Assembly: GCA_902760865.1 (NCBI GenBank)
Contig: CACWID010000031.1
Coordinates: forward strand, 1 to 56,009
Source of the DNA: an uncultured Bacteroidales bacterium
GTDB lineage: Bacteria > Bacteroidota > Bacteroidia > Bacteroidales > Muribaculaceae
Direction: 5' to 3'
Length of the DNA stretch: 56,009 nucleotides
Within the stretch, counting starts at the first letter, position 1. Each line of letters begins with the position of its first letter. Positions 17,737 to 24,858 of this stretch are shown here, piece after piece. Both the position numbers and the translations under genes were made by a program. The notes beneath the pieces are model-generated. The model had not been told where the DNA came from. It worked only from the letters and a program-made list of their open reading frames with translations, and ran no database searches.

Positions 17737-18624
17737 ATGAAGAAGAAAAACAAGAACCAATCGCGGAAATCGATCACCGCTGTGGGTGCAGTAGTCGCTG
17801 CGGGCCTCACGCCAGGCATTGTCACCGGCACACCGCTCCCGCTCCCAGAGCCGCTGAGCTCCGACATCAATCTCACGGCTGCCGATGTAGTTTCCATCAA
17901 TGGTGAAATGTACGACTTCGAAGACCTTTTCGCAATGAATCAGGGCGATCCCGTCTCGGTGGACCAGACCTTGGTTGTCGTCTATGGCTCGCCGAAAGCT
18001 ATTAAGAAAATGGAGGAGAAGAAGAAAAAGGAGGAGAAGAAGAAGAAAAAGGAGGAGAAGAAGAAGAAAAAGGAGGAGGAAAAGAAGAAAAAGGAGGAGA
18101 AGAAGAAAGACAAAGACAAAAAGAAGAAAAACGACAAGGGCCAAGAGATGAGAGAATGGCAGATTGCCGATTCTGCCGCGAGAGAGGAAAAGAGGCAGAT
18201 CCAAGAAATGGACGAGCTCAAAGCAGCACGTGAAAAAGCTCGCCGCGACTCCATTGAACGTGTCATGCAACGAGAATATAAACTCGTCTATGGCCCGCCT
18301 CGTCCCTCGTATGAATCATCAGATCCTGAACAAGTGCGCCTCGAGATTGCCGAATACAGTAAGGATGAAGCTATTGCTTATGTCGAGAGCAAAATCATAG
18401 CTTACCTTGACAACATCTCTGATATGGGTGTGCGTTTCCGCGGCGAGGAAAGAAAAGTATTCTATAGCAAGACTGAATTGGATTCCGATGACAAGACACG
18501 TCTGATCGAAGAGGTAGAGCGCAGCTTTGGTGTGCAACTGACAGAAGAAATGATGGAGCAATTGAACACTCCGAATCGTCTCGCCCAGTTCATCGTTGAG
18601 GTTATTAAACCTGCCAACAAGTAA
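17737..18624 (+). CDS. Unrecognised protein: VYGxP motifs, Lys/Glu helix and acyl-carrier-like C-terminus; candidate rSAM substrate
   Basis: 295 residues. Order: a basic start (MKKKNKNQSRK), a hydrophobic segment (13-30, ITAVGAVVAAGLTPGIVT), Pro-rich linker, a small region with ADVVSINGEMYDFEDLFAMN (49-68), motif VYGSP (82-86), a Lys/Glu tract (90-133) continuing as a charged helix to about 180, motif VYGPP (184-188), then residues 205-291. That last part lines up with acyl carrier proteins: KIIAYL, then LDS250 followed 14 residues later by Phe in EEVERSFGV, then LTEEMMEQLNTPNRLAQFI. Ser250 would be the phosphopantetheine site, but the usual Leu after it is Asp. The hydrophobic segment suggests export or anchoring. 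The gene is 14 nt behind the radical SAM gene. The ACP relation and substrate role are inference. Confidence 0.7.
   Translation: MKKKNKNQSRKSITAVGAVVAAGLTPGIVTGTPLPLPEPLSSDINLTAADVVSINGEMYDFEDLFAMNQGDPVSVDQTLVVVYGSPKAIKKMEEKKKKEEKKKKKEEKKKKKEEEKKKKEEKKKDKDKKKKNDKGQEMREWQIADSAAREEKRQIQEMDELKAAREKARRDSIERVMQREYKLVYGPPRPSYESSDPEQVRLEIAEYSKDEAIAYVESKIIAYLDNISDMGVRFRGEERKVFYSKTELDSDDKTRLIEEVERSFGVQLTEEMMEQLNTPNRLAQFIVEVIKPANK
18013..18111 (+). repeat. Tandem 21-nt purine repeat encoding the Lys/Glu tract
   Basis: Units begin with GAGGAG at 18013, 18031, 18052, 18073 and 18094 (18 nt, then 21 nt each), nearly all A and G on the plus strand. All length steps are multiples of three, so unit gain or loss changes helix length without a frameshift. 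Confidence 0.85.
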
Positions 18625-18640
18625 CAACCACTCACAACAC

Positions 18641-18683
18641 AAGCCATCAGAACAACAGACCAATCTGATTGTTCTGACGGCTT
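18641..18683 (+). terminator. Hairpin terminator after the radical SAM operon
   Basis: A 15-nt stem with one mismatch (AAGCCATCAGAACAA against TTGTTCTGACGGCTT) whose loop itself contains CAGA/TCTG, 16 nt after the stop. The following bases (ATGCATTCCTC) are not a strong T-run, so efficiency is uncertain. Confidence 0.6.
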
Positions 18684-18764
18684 ATGCATTCCTCTAATTT
18701 CAGGAAGACGAAAAAGTCATTTGAATCCTACGGGATCGGCAAGAACCGACCATCGGGTATAAAA

Positions 18765-18799
18765 CAATGCGGGGAGCCCTGTTGAGGCTCCCCGCATTG
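18765..18799 (-). terminator. Rho-independent terminator of the ior/aminotransferase operon
   Basis: A perfect 14-bp stem (CAATGCGGGGAGCC and complement, 7-nt loop). Read on the minus strand it is followed by TTTTAT. It lies about 120 nt past the aminotransferase stop and is tail-to-tail with the hairpin of the radical SAM operon. Confidence 0.75.
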
Positions 18800-18841
18800 C
18801 ATGTGCGTGTGTCAAGAAAATCAGTTTCTCAACACTTCATC

Positions 18842-18918
18842 TTAGTCGTTAGGTTTTAGGCTTTAGGGGGCGGATGCCAACTCCTAACTTCTAACTCCTA
18901 ACTCCTAACTCCTAACTT
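18842..18918 (-). repeat. Two adjoining heptanucleotide tandem tracts after the aminotransferase stop
   Basis: Immediately behind the TAA stop, coding-strand units GTTAGGA/GTTAGAA recur five times (plus-strand TAA at 18885, 18892, 18899, 18906, 18913). After 11 nt a second word follows (plus-strand TTAG at 18842, 18849, 18856, 18863). All steps are exactly 7 nt. Confidence 0.8.
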
Positions 18919-20233
18919 ATTCAATAGGGTTGTTCTCGGCGAAGATGGCCATGCGCTCATCGAGGATGGCATACTGGTGATCCTGGATGAACGAGGTGCA
19001 CACGCGCAGGCCTTCCTGCCACGAGCCGGTAGTAGCCAGGCAGATGGCGCTCACGCCGTAGTACATCAGTTCGCGGGCCAACTGGCCGCTGGTCATGTTG
19101 CCGTAGCCGATGGTGAAGTAGAAGCCGTCGGCAATGGGCTTGTCACCATCCATGCCATAGACGATGCGGAAGCCGTGGCGGGTGAAAATCTCCTTCAGCT
19201 TGTGGGCGCGCTCGCCATAGACGATGACATCGTCACGGAAGTCATACTCGCCATTGCTGGCGGCATCCATGATGGCTGCCAGGGCATACTGGGCACTGTG
19301 GCTAGTTCCCGATGACAGGGCATAGAGTGTGCGGGTGATGAACACCTTGCCGAAGGGAAGCCCGTCGTAGCGGGCCGACAAGTCGGGATAGTGGCGGTTG
19401 AAGATGGCGGGGCTGATGCAGGTCATAGCGATGCGCTCGCCGGCATAGGAGAATGCCTTGCTGCCACTGATGTGCATGATGTAGTTGTCGGTATACTTGG
19501 CCACGCTGGGCTGGAAGGGCGGTTCAAAGGGCTTGCTGAGGTCAATGCGGAAATCCATGGCGAAGTAAGCCAAGTCCTCAAGCACAATCACATCATACTT
19601 GGTAGCCAGTTCACCGATGGTCTTCAATTCATCATCGGTCAAGCAGATCCAAGCGGGATTGTTGGGGTTGCTGTAGATCAAGCAGCAGATGTCACCCTTG
19701 GACATATACTCCTCGAGCTTGGCACGCAGCTTGTCGCCACGGAACTCGTAGATATCAAATGTCTCGTAGGGGACATCCTGAATCTCGAGCTGCAGTTTCT
19801 GCACGGGGAAACCGGGGTCGATAAACAGGGCTTTGTTTTTCTTCTTGTTGCTCTGGGTGATGGTGAGCAACGAGGCAAAGGTGCCCTGCATCGAGCCGAC
19901 GGTGGGAATGCAGCACTCGGCAGGAACGTCCACGTCGATGAACGCCTTGATGAAGCGTGACGTGGCGTCCTTGAGCATGGGCTGACCGGGCAGATCAGGA
20001 TAGAGTCGTGCGCAACCGTTCTGCAAGGCCTTGATTTGTGCCTCGACTCCGATTTTGGCAGCGGGCAGGCCAGGGATGCCCATCTCCATCTTGATGAACT
20101 CCTGTCCCGATTCACGCTCGGCACGCGCAGCAATTGCTTTCACCTCACGGATGGTGGCGTTGCCATAGTCCTGGATGCCATACTCGTTAATCGCGCGGTC
20201 GATGATCTCGCGGCTAATGGGGGTGGGTCTCAT
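18917..20233 (-). CDS. PLP-dependent class I/II aminotransferase, ior-linked
   Basis: 438 residues, fold-type I aminotransferase. The PLP lysine is in the motif SGSKAFSYAGER; YSNPNNPAW and LEDLAYFAMD supply the Asn and Asp that hold the cofactor, and a C-terminal arginine sits in GLRVCTSF. Its ATG overlaps the iorB stop (ATGA), so it is translationally coupled to the 2-oxoacid:ferredoxin oxidoreductase. The context suggests that it interconverts aromatic or branched amino acids with the 2-oxoacids used by IorAB, either for fermentation of amino acids or, in reverse, for their synthesis from aryl- or acyl-CoA. The exact substrate cannot be read from the sequence. Confidence 0.88.
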   Translation of the reverse strand: MRPTPISREIIDRAINEYGIQDYGNATIREVKAIAARAERESGQEFIKMEMGIPGLPAAKIGVEAQIKALQNGCARLYPDLPGQPMLKDATSRFIKAFIDVDVPAECCIPTVGSMQGTFASLLTITQSNKKKNKALFIDPGFPVQKLQLEIQDVPYETFDIYEFRGDKLRAKLEEYMSKGDICCLIYSNPNNPAWICLTDDELKTIGELATKYDVIVLEDLAYFAMDFRIDLSKPFEPPFQPSVAKYTDNYIMHISGSKAFSYAGERIAMTCISPAIFNRHYPDLSARYDGLPFGKVFITRTLYALSSGTSHSAQYALAAIMDAASNGEYDFRDDVIVYGERAHKLKEIFTRHGFRIVYGMDGDKPIADGFYFTIGYGNMTSGQLARELMYYGVSAICLATTGSWQEGLRVCTSFIQDHQYAILDERMAIFAENNPIE

Positions 20234-20802
20234 CGCTGAGCCTCCTTTCCGATGGCAAGTGCCTTGAGGTTTGCCTCGACAACGGCATCACCCTTGCGTC
20301 CGAAGACGCGGCGGATGGCGTTCTCGAGCTTGTCATACTCGATGTTGAGGGCCTTCTGGGCGGCACCCAGTAGGATGACGTTGGCCGAGCGGGGAATGGC
20401 GTTGTCCTGGGCCAGCTTCTCGATATCGAGGATGATGACGTTTTTCACCTTGTTCAGGTCGGCCATCACGGTCTCGACGTCGGGGTAGTTGGGGATGTTG
20501 ACAAAGGGTTTGCTCGAGGTGATGATCCAGCCTTCCTTACTGAGGTAAGGAAGGTAGCGCAGGGCCTCCATGGGCTCCATCGAGATAATCACGTCGGCAG
20601 CACCCAGGGCGATGAGGTCGCTGCTGATGGGGTCGCTGCTGATGCGCAGGTTGGACTGCACATCACCGCCACGCTGTGACATACCGTGGACCTCGGCCTG
20701 CTTGATATAAAGGTTCTCGTGCATGGCTGCTTCGCCAATGACTGTTGCGATCGAGAGGATACCTTGTCCTCCCACGCCGCAAAGGATGATATCGGTTTTC
20801 AT
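20230..20802 (-). CDS. iorB: Indolepyruvate:ferredoxin oxidoreductase, beta subunit
   Basis: 190 residues, starting MKTDIILCGVGGQGILSIAT, the glycine-rich opening of the gamma-type domain of 2-oxoacid oxidoreductases. VHGMSQRGGDVQSNLRI is a second family signature. With IorA it decarboxylates arylpyruvates to aryl-acetyl-CoA and passes electrons to ferredoxin. The open frame extends 19 codons further upstream, but the start at 20802 is chosen because its ATG overlaps the iorA TGA by 4 nt, and the stop likewise overlaps the ATG of the aminotransferase. Confidence 0.93.
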   Translation of the reverse strand: MKTDIILCGVGGQGILSIATVIGEAAMHENLYIKQAEVHGMSQRGGDVQSNLRISSDPISSDLIALGAADVIISMEPMEALRYLPYLSKEGWIITSSKPFVNIPNYPDVETVMADLNKVKNVIILDIEKLAQDNAIPRSANVILLGAAQKALNIEYDKLENAIRRVFGRKGDAVVEANLKALAIGKEAQR

Positions 20803-22409
20803 TGCTTTGCCTCCTGTGCTTTCTTTTGTTTGAGATGACGTTGTAATGTTTGCATGCACTCGCGGCGCGGGATGATCACGCTGGTACCGCGGTACTCAAT
20901 CTCCTCACGCATGACCTTGGTGATCTCGGGCATGTTCTTGGGCAGGGGAACGACCACCTTCAGGTGCTCGTCGGACAGACCCAGGCCGCGGCAGATGTCC
21001 TCAAACTTGCCGGTACCTGCCGAGTCCTGACCGCCGGTCATACCGGTGGTGAGGTTGTCGCTGATGATGACGGTGATGTTGGCGTTCTCGTTGATGGCGT
21101 CGAGCAGGCCGGTCATGCCTGAGTGGGTGAAGGTCGAGTCACCGATGATGGCAACGGCGGGCCACTGGCCGGCATCGCTGGCACCCTTGGCCATGGTGAT
21201 GCTGGCGCCCATGTCAACACACGAGTGGATAGCCTTGAAGGGCGGCATGAAGCCCAGGGTGTAGCAACCGATGTCGCCGAACACGCGGGCGTTGGGATAG
21301 TCCTTCAGCACCTCGTTGAGGGCGGTATATACGTCGCGGTGGCCGCAGCCCTGGCACAGTGCGGGGGGACGCGGAGCGACATCGTCACAGCTGGCATAGC
21401 CCTCGCACACCTCGATACCGAGGGCGCGCTTGATGGCGTCGGGGCTGAGCTCGCCCGTGCGGGGCAACTCGCCGGTGAGGCGGCCCTTGATGACGGCATT
21501 GCCGGGCATCACGCCACGCACCAGGTCCTCGACGAAGGGCTGGCCCTCCTCGGCGATAAGCACCTCGTCACACTCGGCGGTCATGCGGTTGATGAGTTCC
21601 TTGGGCATGGGATACTGGCTGATCTTCAGCACGGGATAGGGGCATCCGTCGGGATAGCACTCCATCAGGTAGTTATAAGCGATGCCGGTGGCGATGATAC
21701 CCATCTTGTGGTCGGGGCCATCGACATACTTGTTATACTCGCTCTCCACAGCGCGGCGCTCGAGGTCGGCCTGCTGGCCGGTCACGGTCACGTTGCGGCG
21801 ACGGGCGTTGCCCGGCAGCAGCACCCAGTGGCTGGCCTGGGCATTGTAGTTGAGCTCGTTCTCGGCACGCGGGGTCTCCTTGACCTCGACAACGGCGCGG
21901 CTGTGGGCCATGCGGGTCGTCACGCGCATCAGCACGGGAAGGCAGACCTCCTCGCTCAGGGCATAGGCCATCTCCATCATGTCGTAGGCCTCCTGCTGAG
22001 TGCTCGGCTCCAGCGTGGGAATCATTGCGAACTTACCGTAGAAGCGGCTGTCCTGCTCGTCCTGTGACGAGTGCATCGAGGGGTCGTCGGCCACGAGGAC
22101 CACCAGACCGCCGTTCACACCCGTCATGCCCGAGTTAACGAACGGGTCGGCGCACACGTTCAGGCCCACATGCTTCATGCAGACCAGCGCACGCTTGCCC
22201 ATGAAGGACATACCCAGGGCTGCCTCCATAGCCGTCTTCTCGTTACAACACCAGCGGCGATGAACGTTGCGTTCCACCGCTAACTTGGAATTCTGAATGT
22301 ACTCCGTGATCTCGGTCGAGGGAGTACCTGGATAGGCATACACGCCGCTCAAGCCCGCGTCAAGCGCACCCTGGGCGATTGCCTCATCACCTAAGAGTAA
22401 CTTTCTCAT
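20799..22409 (-). CDS. iorA: Indolepyruvate:ferredoxin oxidoreductase, alpha subunit, lacking the ferredoxin domain
   Basis: 536 residues. The pyrimidine-binding half starts with LLLGDEAIAQGALDAG and GVYAYPGTPSTEITEYI. The TPP half has CQGCGHRDVYTAL, FGDIGCYTLG and GDSTFTHSGMTGLLDAINEN, which bind thiamine diphosphate and magnesium. Classical IorA proteins continue into a C-terminal domain with two CxxCxxCxxxC clusters; here the chain ends soon after IIPRRECMQTL in a charged tail. Electrons must therefore leave through another route or a separate ferredoxin. First gene of the iorA-iorB-aminotransferase operon, with an excellent promoter 64 nt upstream. Confidence 0.92.
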   Translation of the reverse strand: MRKLLLGDEAIAQGALDAGLSGVYAYPGTPSTEITEYIQNSKLAVERNVHRRWCCNEKTAMEAALGMSFMGKRALVCMKHVGLNVCADPFVNSGMTGVNGGLVVLVADDPSMHSSQDEQDSRFYGKFAMIPTLEPSTQQEAYDMMEMAYALSEEVCLPVLMRVTTRMAHSRAVVEVKETPRAENELNYNAQASHWVLLPGNARRRNVTVTGQQADLERRAVESEYNKYVDGPDHKMGIIATGIAYNYLMECYPDGCPYPVLKISQYPMPKELINRMTAECDEVLIAEEGQPFVEDLVRGVMPGNAVIKGRLTGELPRTGELSPDAIKRALGIEVCEGYASCDDVAPRPPALCQGCGHRDVYTALNEVLKDYPNARVFGDIGCYTLGFMPPFKAIHSCVDMGASITMAKGASDAGQWPAVAIIGDSTFTHSGMTGLLDAINENANITVIISDNLTTGMTGGQDSAGTGKFEDICRGLGLSDEHLKVVVPLPKNMPEITKVMREEIEYRGTSVIIPRRECMQTLQRHLKQKKAQEAKQ

Positions 22410-22472
22410 TATTATAAGGTTTAACTAGTATTATCTGCCTCTTAAAATGTATTAGAAGTTTCTTTCAAGTCA

Positions 22473-22503
22473 CAAAGTTACACATTAATCTGCATCCCAC
22501 AAA
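22473..22503 (-). promoter_or_regulatory. Promoter of the iorA operon
   Basis: Minus strand: TTTG, 19-nt spacer, TAACTTTG, a perfect match to the Bacteroidetes consensus. The leader would be about 58 nt. Confidence 0.8.
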
Positions 22504-22530
22504 ATTTTTAAGCATTTTTGACCAATACCA

Positions 22531-22563
22531 TCAAGAAAAGGAGGCAGATGTGACTGCCTCCTT
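22531..22563 (-). terminator. Rho-independent terminator after the MalY/PatB-type gene
   Basis: A perfect 10-bp stem AAGGAGGCAG / CTGCCTCCTT with a 6-nt loop, followed on the minus strand by TTCTTGA. It lies 29 nt past the stop and just upstream of the iorA promoter. Confidence 0.7.
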
Positions 22564-22591
22564 CACAGTAAAGGGTTAATGTATTTTGCGG

Positions 22592-23779
22592 TTATTTCAG
22601 TGCGTTGACGGCGGCCTCGAGCTGGTGCATGGCCTGCTCAAGTCGCGCGCGCGGAGTTCCCACATTCAGTCGCATGTGGCAATAGCCAGGAACGCCATAG
22701 ATTTCACCATTATTGAGCGCAAGATGTGCATCTTCGGCAAAGAAACGCACCAGTTCGGCATGATCAAGTCCTAATCGCCTGCAGTCAAGCCACATCAAGA
22801 ACGATGCTTGAGGCTTGATGGCATAGATGCTGGGGATGTGTTCTTTGCAGAATTGAGCAACATAGAGCACATTCTGCTCAATATACTTCTTGCAAGCCTC
22901 GAGCCAAGGCTCACAATGACGATAACCCACCTCGGTGGCGAGCAGTGCCGTGATATTGGCATTGCACAACTCGTTCACCTCTACCCAACGATAGAATTCC
23001 TGACGCAATTCCGGGTTCTTGATGACCAGCCAAGTGCTCTTCACTCCCGGAATATTGAATGTCTTTCCAGGCGACCCACAGGTAATGGTCATTGCAGCCG
23101 CATCCTCGCTCACTGTTGCCAACGGGATGTGCTTGTGCCCGAAGAGTGTCATGTCGCCGAACACCTCGTCGCTGAAGATAATCACATTGTGCTTGCGGGC
23201 CAGTGCTGCAACTTGTTGCAGTTCTTCTTTTTTCCACACGATGCCGATAGGATTCTGAGGATTGCATACGATCATGAGTCGCGGTTTCTGCTCAATGAAA
23301 ACACGCTCCAGGTCGTCAAGATCCATTCGATAGAAATGGTCACCAGTGGGTACAAGGTTGTTACGCACCGCTAATCGACGGTTCCCTTCAATTACATCTT
23401 TAAAGTCGTAGTACACAGGTTCCTGTAGCACCACGCGGTCACCGGGCTTGGTGTAGAAGTTGAGGACCATGCCCAGGGCAGGCATTCCACCAGGCATGAA
23501 GGTCATCTCTTCTCGGCTGATTTCGAAGCCGTTGCGACGACGTTGCCAGTCGATAATCGATTGCCAATACTCGTCATACGGAAGGGTGTATCCATAAATG
23601 GGATGGTCACCGAACCGCGACACCAGTGCATCACTGATTTCGGGACACACAGGGAAGTCCATATCAGCTATCCACAAGGGGAGCAAATCGTGACGCCCAA
23701 AGAGGTCATCCAACATGTCAACTTTTTTACAATGGGTGCCACGTCGATCAATACTGAGGTCAAAATTGTACTTCGGCAT
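22592..23779 (-). CDS. MalY/PatB-family PLP enzyme (putative cystathionine beta-lyase/aminotransferase)
   Basis: 395 residues, fold-type I PLP enzyme. Family marks are LPLWIADMDFPVCPEI near the N-terminus, VCNPQNPIGIVW, DEVFGDM and the Schiff-base lysine in GSPGKTFNIPG. Homologues cleave C-S bonds of cystathionine or cystine, or act as aminotransferases; the real substrate here is unknown. The frame is open to a TTG three codons upstream, but ATG 23779 is the better start. It is transcribed alone, divergent from dapF, with a terminator behind it. No methionine-pathway neighbours are present. Confidence 0.9.
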   Translation of the reverse strand: MPKYNFDLSIDRRGTHCKKVDMLDDLFGRHDLLPLWIADMDFPVCPEISDALVSRFGDHPIYGYTLPYDEYWQSIIDWQRRRNGFEISREEMTFMPGGMPALGMVLNFYTKPGDRVVLQEPVYYDFKDVIEGNRRLAVRNNLVPTGDHFYRMDLDDLERVFIEQKPRLMIVCNPQNPIGIVWKKEELQQVAALARKHNVIIFSDEVFGDMTLFGHKHIPLATVSEDAAAMTITCGSPGKTFNIPGVKSTWLVIKNPELRQEFYRWVEVNELCNANITALLATEVGYRHCEPWLEACKKYIEQNVLYVAQFCKEHIPSIYAIKPQASFLMWLDCRRLGLDHAELVRFFAEDAHLALNNGEIYGVPGYCHMRLNVGTPRARLEQAMHQLEAAVNALK

Positions 23780-23829
23780 TAGAATCAAAATTTTGATTTA
23801 AGGAGAATAAGTGTTGATAAATCTGGCTG

Positions 23830-23837
23830 CAAAATTA
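23830..23837 (-). promoter_or_regulatory. -7 promoter element for the MalY/PatB-type gene
   Basis: TAATTTTG on the minus strand, 51-58 nt before the ATG. No standard -33 partner. It faces the dapF element 23 nt away. Confidence 0.4.
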
Positions 23838-23859
23838 GAGCATTTTTCTGAATTATGAT

Positions 23860-23867
23860 TACTTTTG
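23860..23867 (+). promoter_or_regulatory. -7 promoter element for dapF
   Basis: TACTTTTG, 18 nt upstream of ATG 23886. The TTG within it opens a longer frame that should not be used as the start. The -33 region lacks TTTG. Confidence 0.45.
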
Positions 23868-23885
23868 CAGACCTTAATTCATATT

Positions 23886-24713
23886 ATGATGAATCAGACA
23901 ATCCATTTTATCAAAATGCATGGTGCGGGTAACGACTACATCTTTGTCGATACCACTCTATACCCTATTGAGAATCCCGAGGCAGCCGCTGTCGCCTGGA
24001 GCCGCCACCACTTTGGCATCGGAAGCGACGGCCTGGTACTCATCGGGCGTCCAGAAACGCCTGATGCCGACTTTACAATGCGCATTTTCAACGCCGACGG
24101 CTCCGAGGGGCTCATGTGCGGCAATGCCTGCCGCTGCATCGGCAAGTACGTCTATGAGCGCGGCTTGACCGACAAGCGGCAAATCCGCTTGATGACGGCG
24201 TCGGGCATCAAAATGCTTGACCTGAAGGTGGGCGACGACGGCACGGTGGAGAGCGTCACCGTGGACATGTCGGCACCGCTCCTGGAAGACGAGCATCTGT
24301 TCCTCCCCGAGGGCGAGACCTTGCCCGAGGGGGTGTTTGTCTCGCTGGGCAATCCCCATTATGTCATCTTTGTCGATGACATCGATGCTGTGGACGTGCC
24401 CCGAGAGGGCCCACGCCTTGAACATCATTCCCGCTTCCCGGAGCGTTGCAACATCGAGTTTGCACAGGTTGGGGAAGACGGCATCCGCATGCACGTGTGG
24501 GAACGCGGCAGCGGCATCACGATGGCCTGTGGCACTGGCGCCTGCGCTACAGCCGTTGCAGCCGCCATCACTGGGCGCAGCGGTCGTCAATCGCGCATCA
24601 TCATGGACGGCGGCACCCTCGACATCGACTGGCGCGAGACCGACGGCCACGTTTACCTGAGCGGCCCCGCCACCATCGCCTTTGAGGGCACTGCCGAGTT
24701 GCCCGCACGGTAA
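23886..24713 (+). CDS. dapF: Diaminopimelate epimerase
   Basis: 275 residues. It converts LL- to meso-diaminopimelate for lysine and peptidoglycan synthesis. N-terminal [13 protein letters not shown] binds substrate. The two catalytic thiols are Cys78 in [10 protein letters not shown] and Cys215 in [11 protein letters not shown]. The first motif reads CGNACRC rather than the common CGNGARC, adding an extra cysteine next to the active site. GNPHYVIFV is also conserved. Two adjacent ATGs (23886, 23889) are possible starts. A possible terminator overlaps the stop. No other lysine genes are nearby. Confidence 0.95.
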   Translation: MMNQTIHFIKMHGAGNDYIFVDTTLYPIENPEAAAVAWSRHHFGIGSDGLVLIGRPETPDADFTMRIFNADGSEGLMCGNACRCIGKYVYERGLTDKRQIRLMTASGIKMLDLKVGDDGTVESVTVDMSAPLLEDEHLFLPEGETLPEGVFVSLGNPHYVIFVDDIDAVDVPREGPRLEHHSRFPERCNIEFAQVGEDGIRMHVWERGSGITMACGTGACATAVAAAITGRSGRQSRIIMDGGTLDIDWRETDGHVYLSGPATIAFEGTAELPAR

Positions 24714-24743
24714 ATGAGCTTGGGACCCTCAAACTCATTTTTG
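24713..24743 (+). terminator. Probable terminator of dapF
   Basis: AATGAG and CTCATT arms enclose an imperfect inner stem (TTGGG/CCCTCAA) and are followed by TTTTG. It begins at the dapF stop codon. Confidence 0.5.
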
Positions 24744-24761
24744 ATGACTGCAGAGCAGCGG

Positions 24762-24793
24762 GTTGCAGGATATTATATTTTTGTGTACCTTTG
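24762..24793 (+). promoter_or_regulatory. Promoter of the acyl-CoA synthetase gene
   Basis: GTTG, 20-nt spacer, TACCTTTG. The leader is about 60 nt and A-rich. Confidence 0.65.
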
Positions 24794-24858
24794 CGCCCGA
24801 ATTGAGAAACCGTTAACTAAAGACTAAAATCTAACAAATTAAAGACTAAATAACTACA

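Noticed and set aside
17719-18270. Poly-Leu/Phe open frame opposite the Lys/Glu tract, looking like a membrane protein
   Set aside because: The hydrophobicity is simply the reverse complement of AAG/GAG codons; the sense gene is in an operon with a promoter.
18641-18799. Possible small RNA gene formed by the two strong hairpins
   Set aside because: Each hairpin is in the right place and orientation to end one of the two converging operons, and no promoter lies between them.
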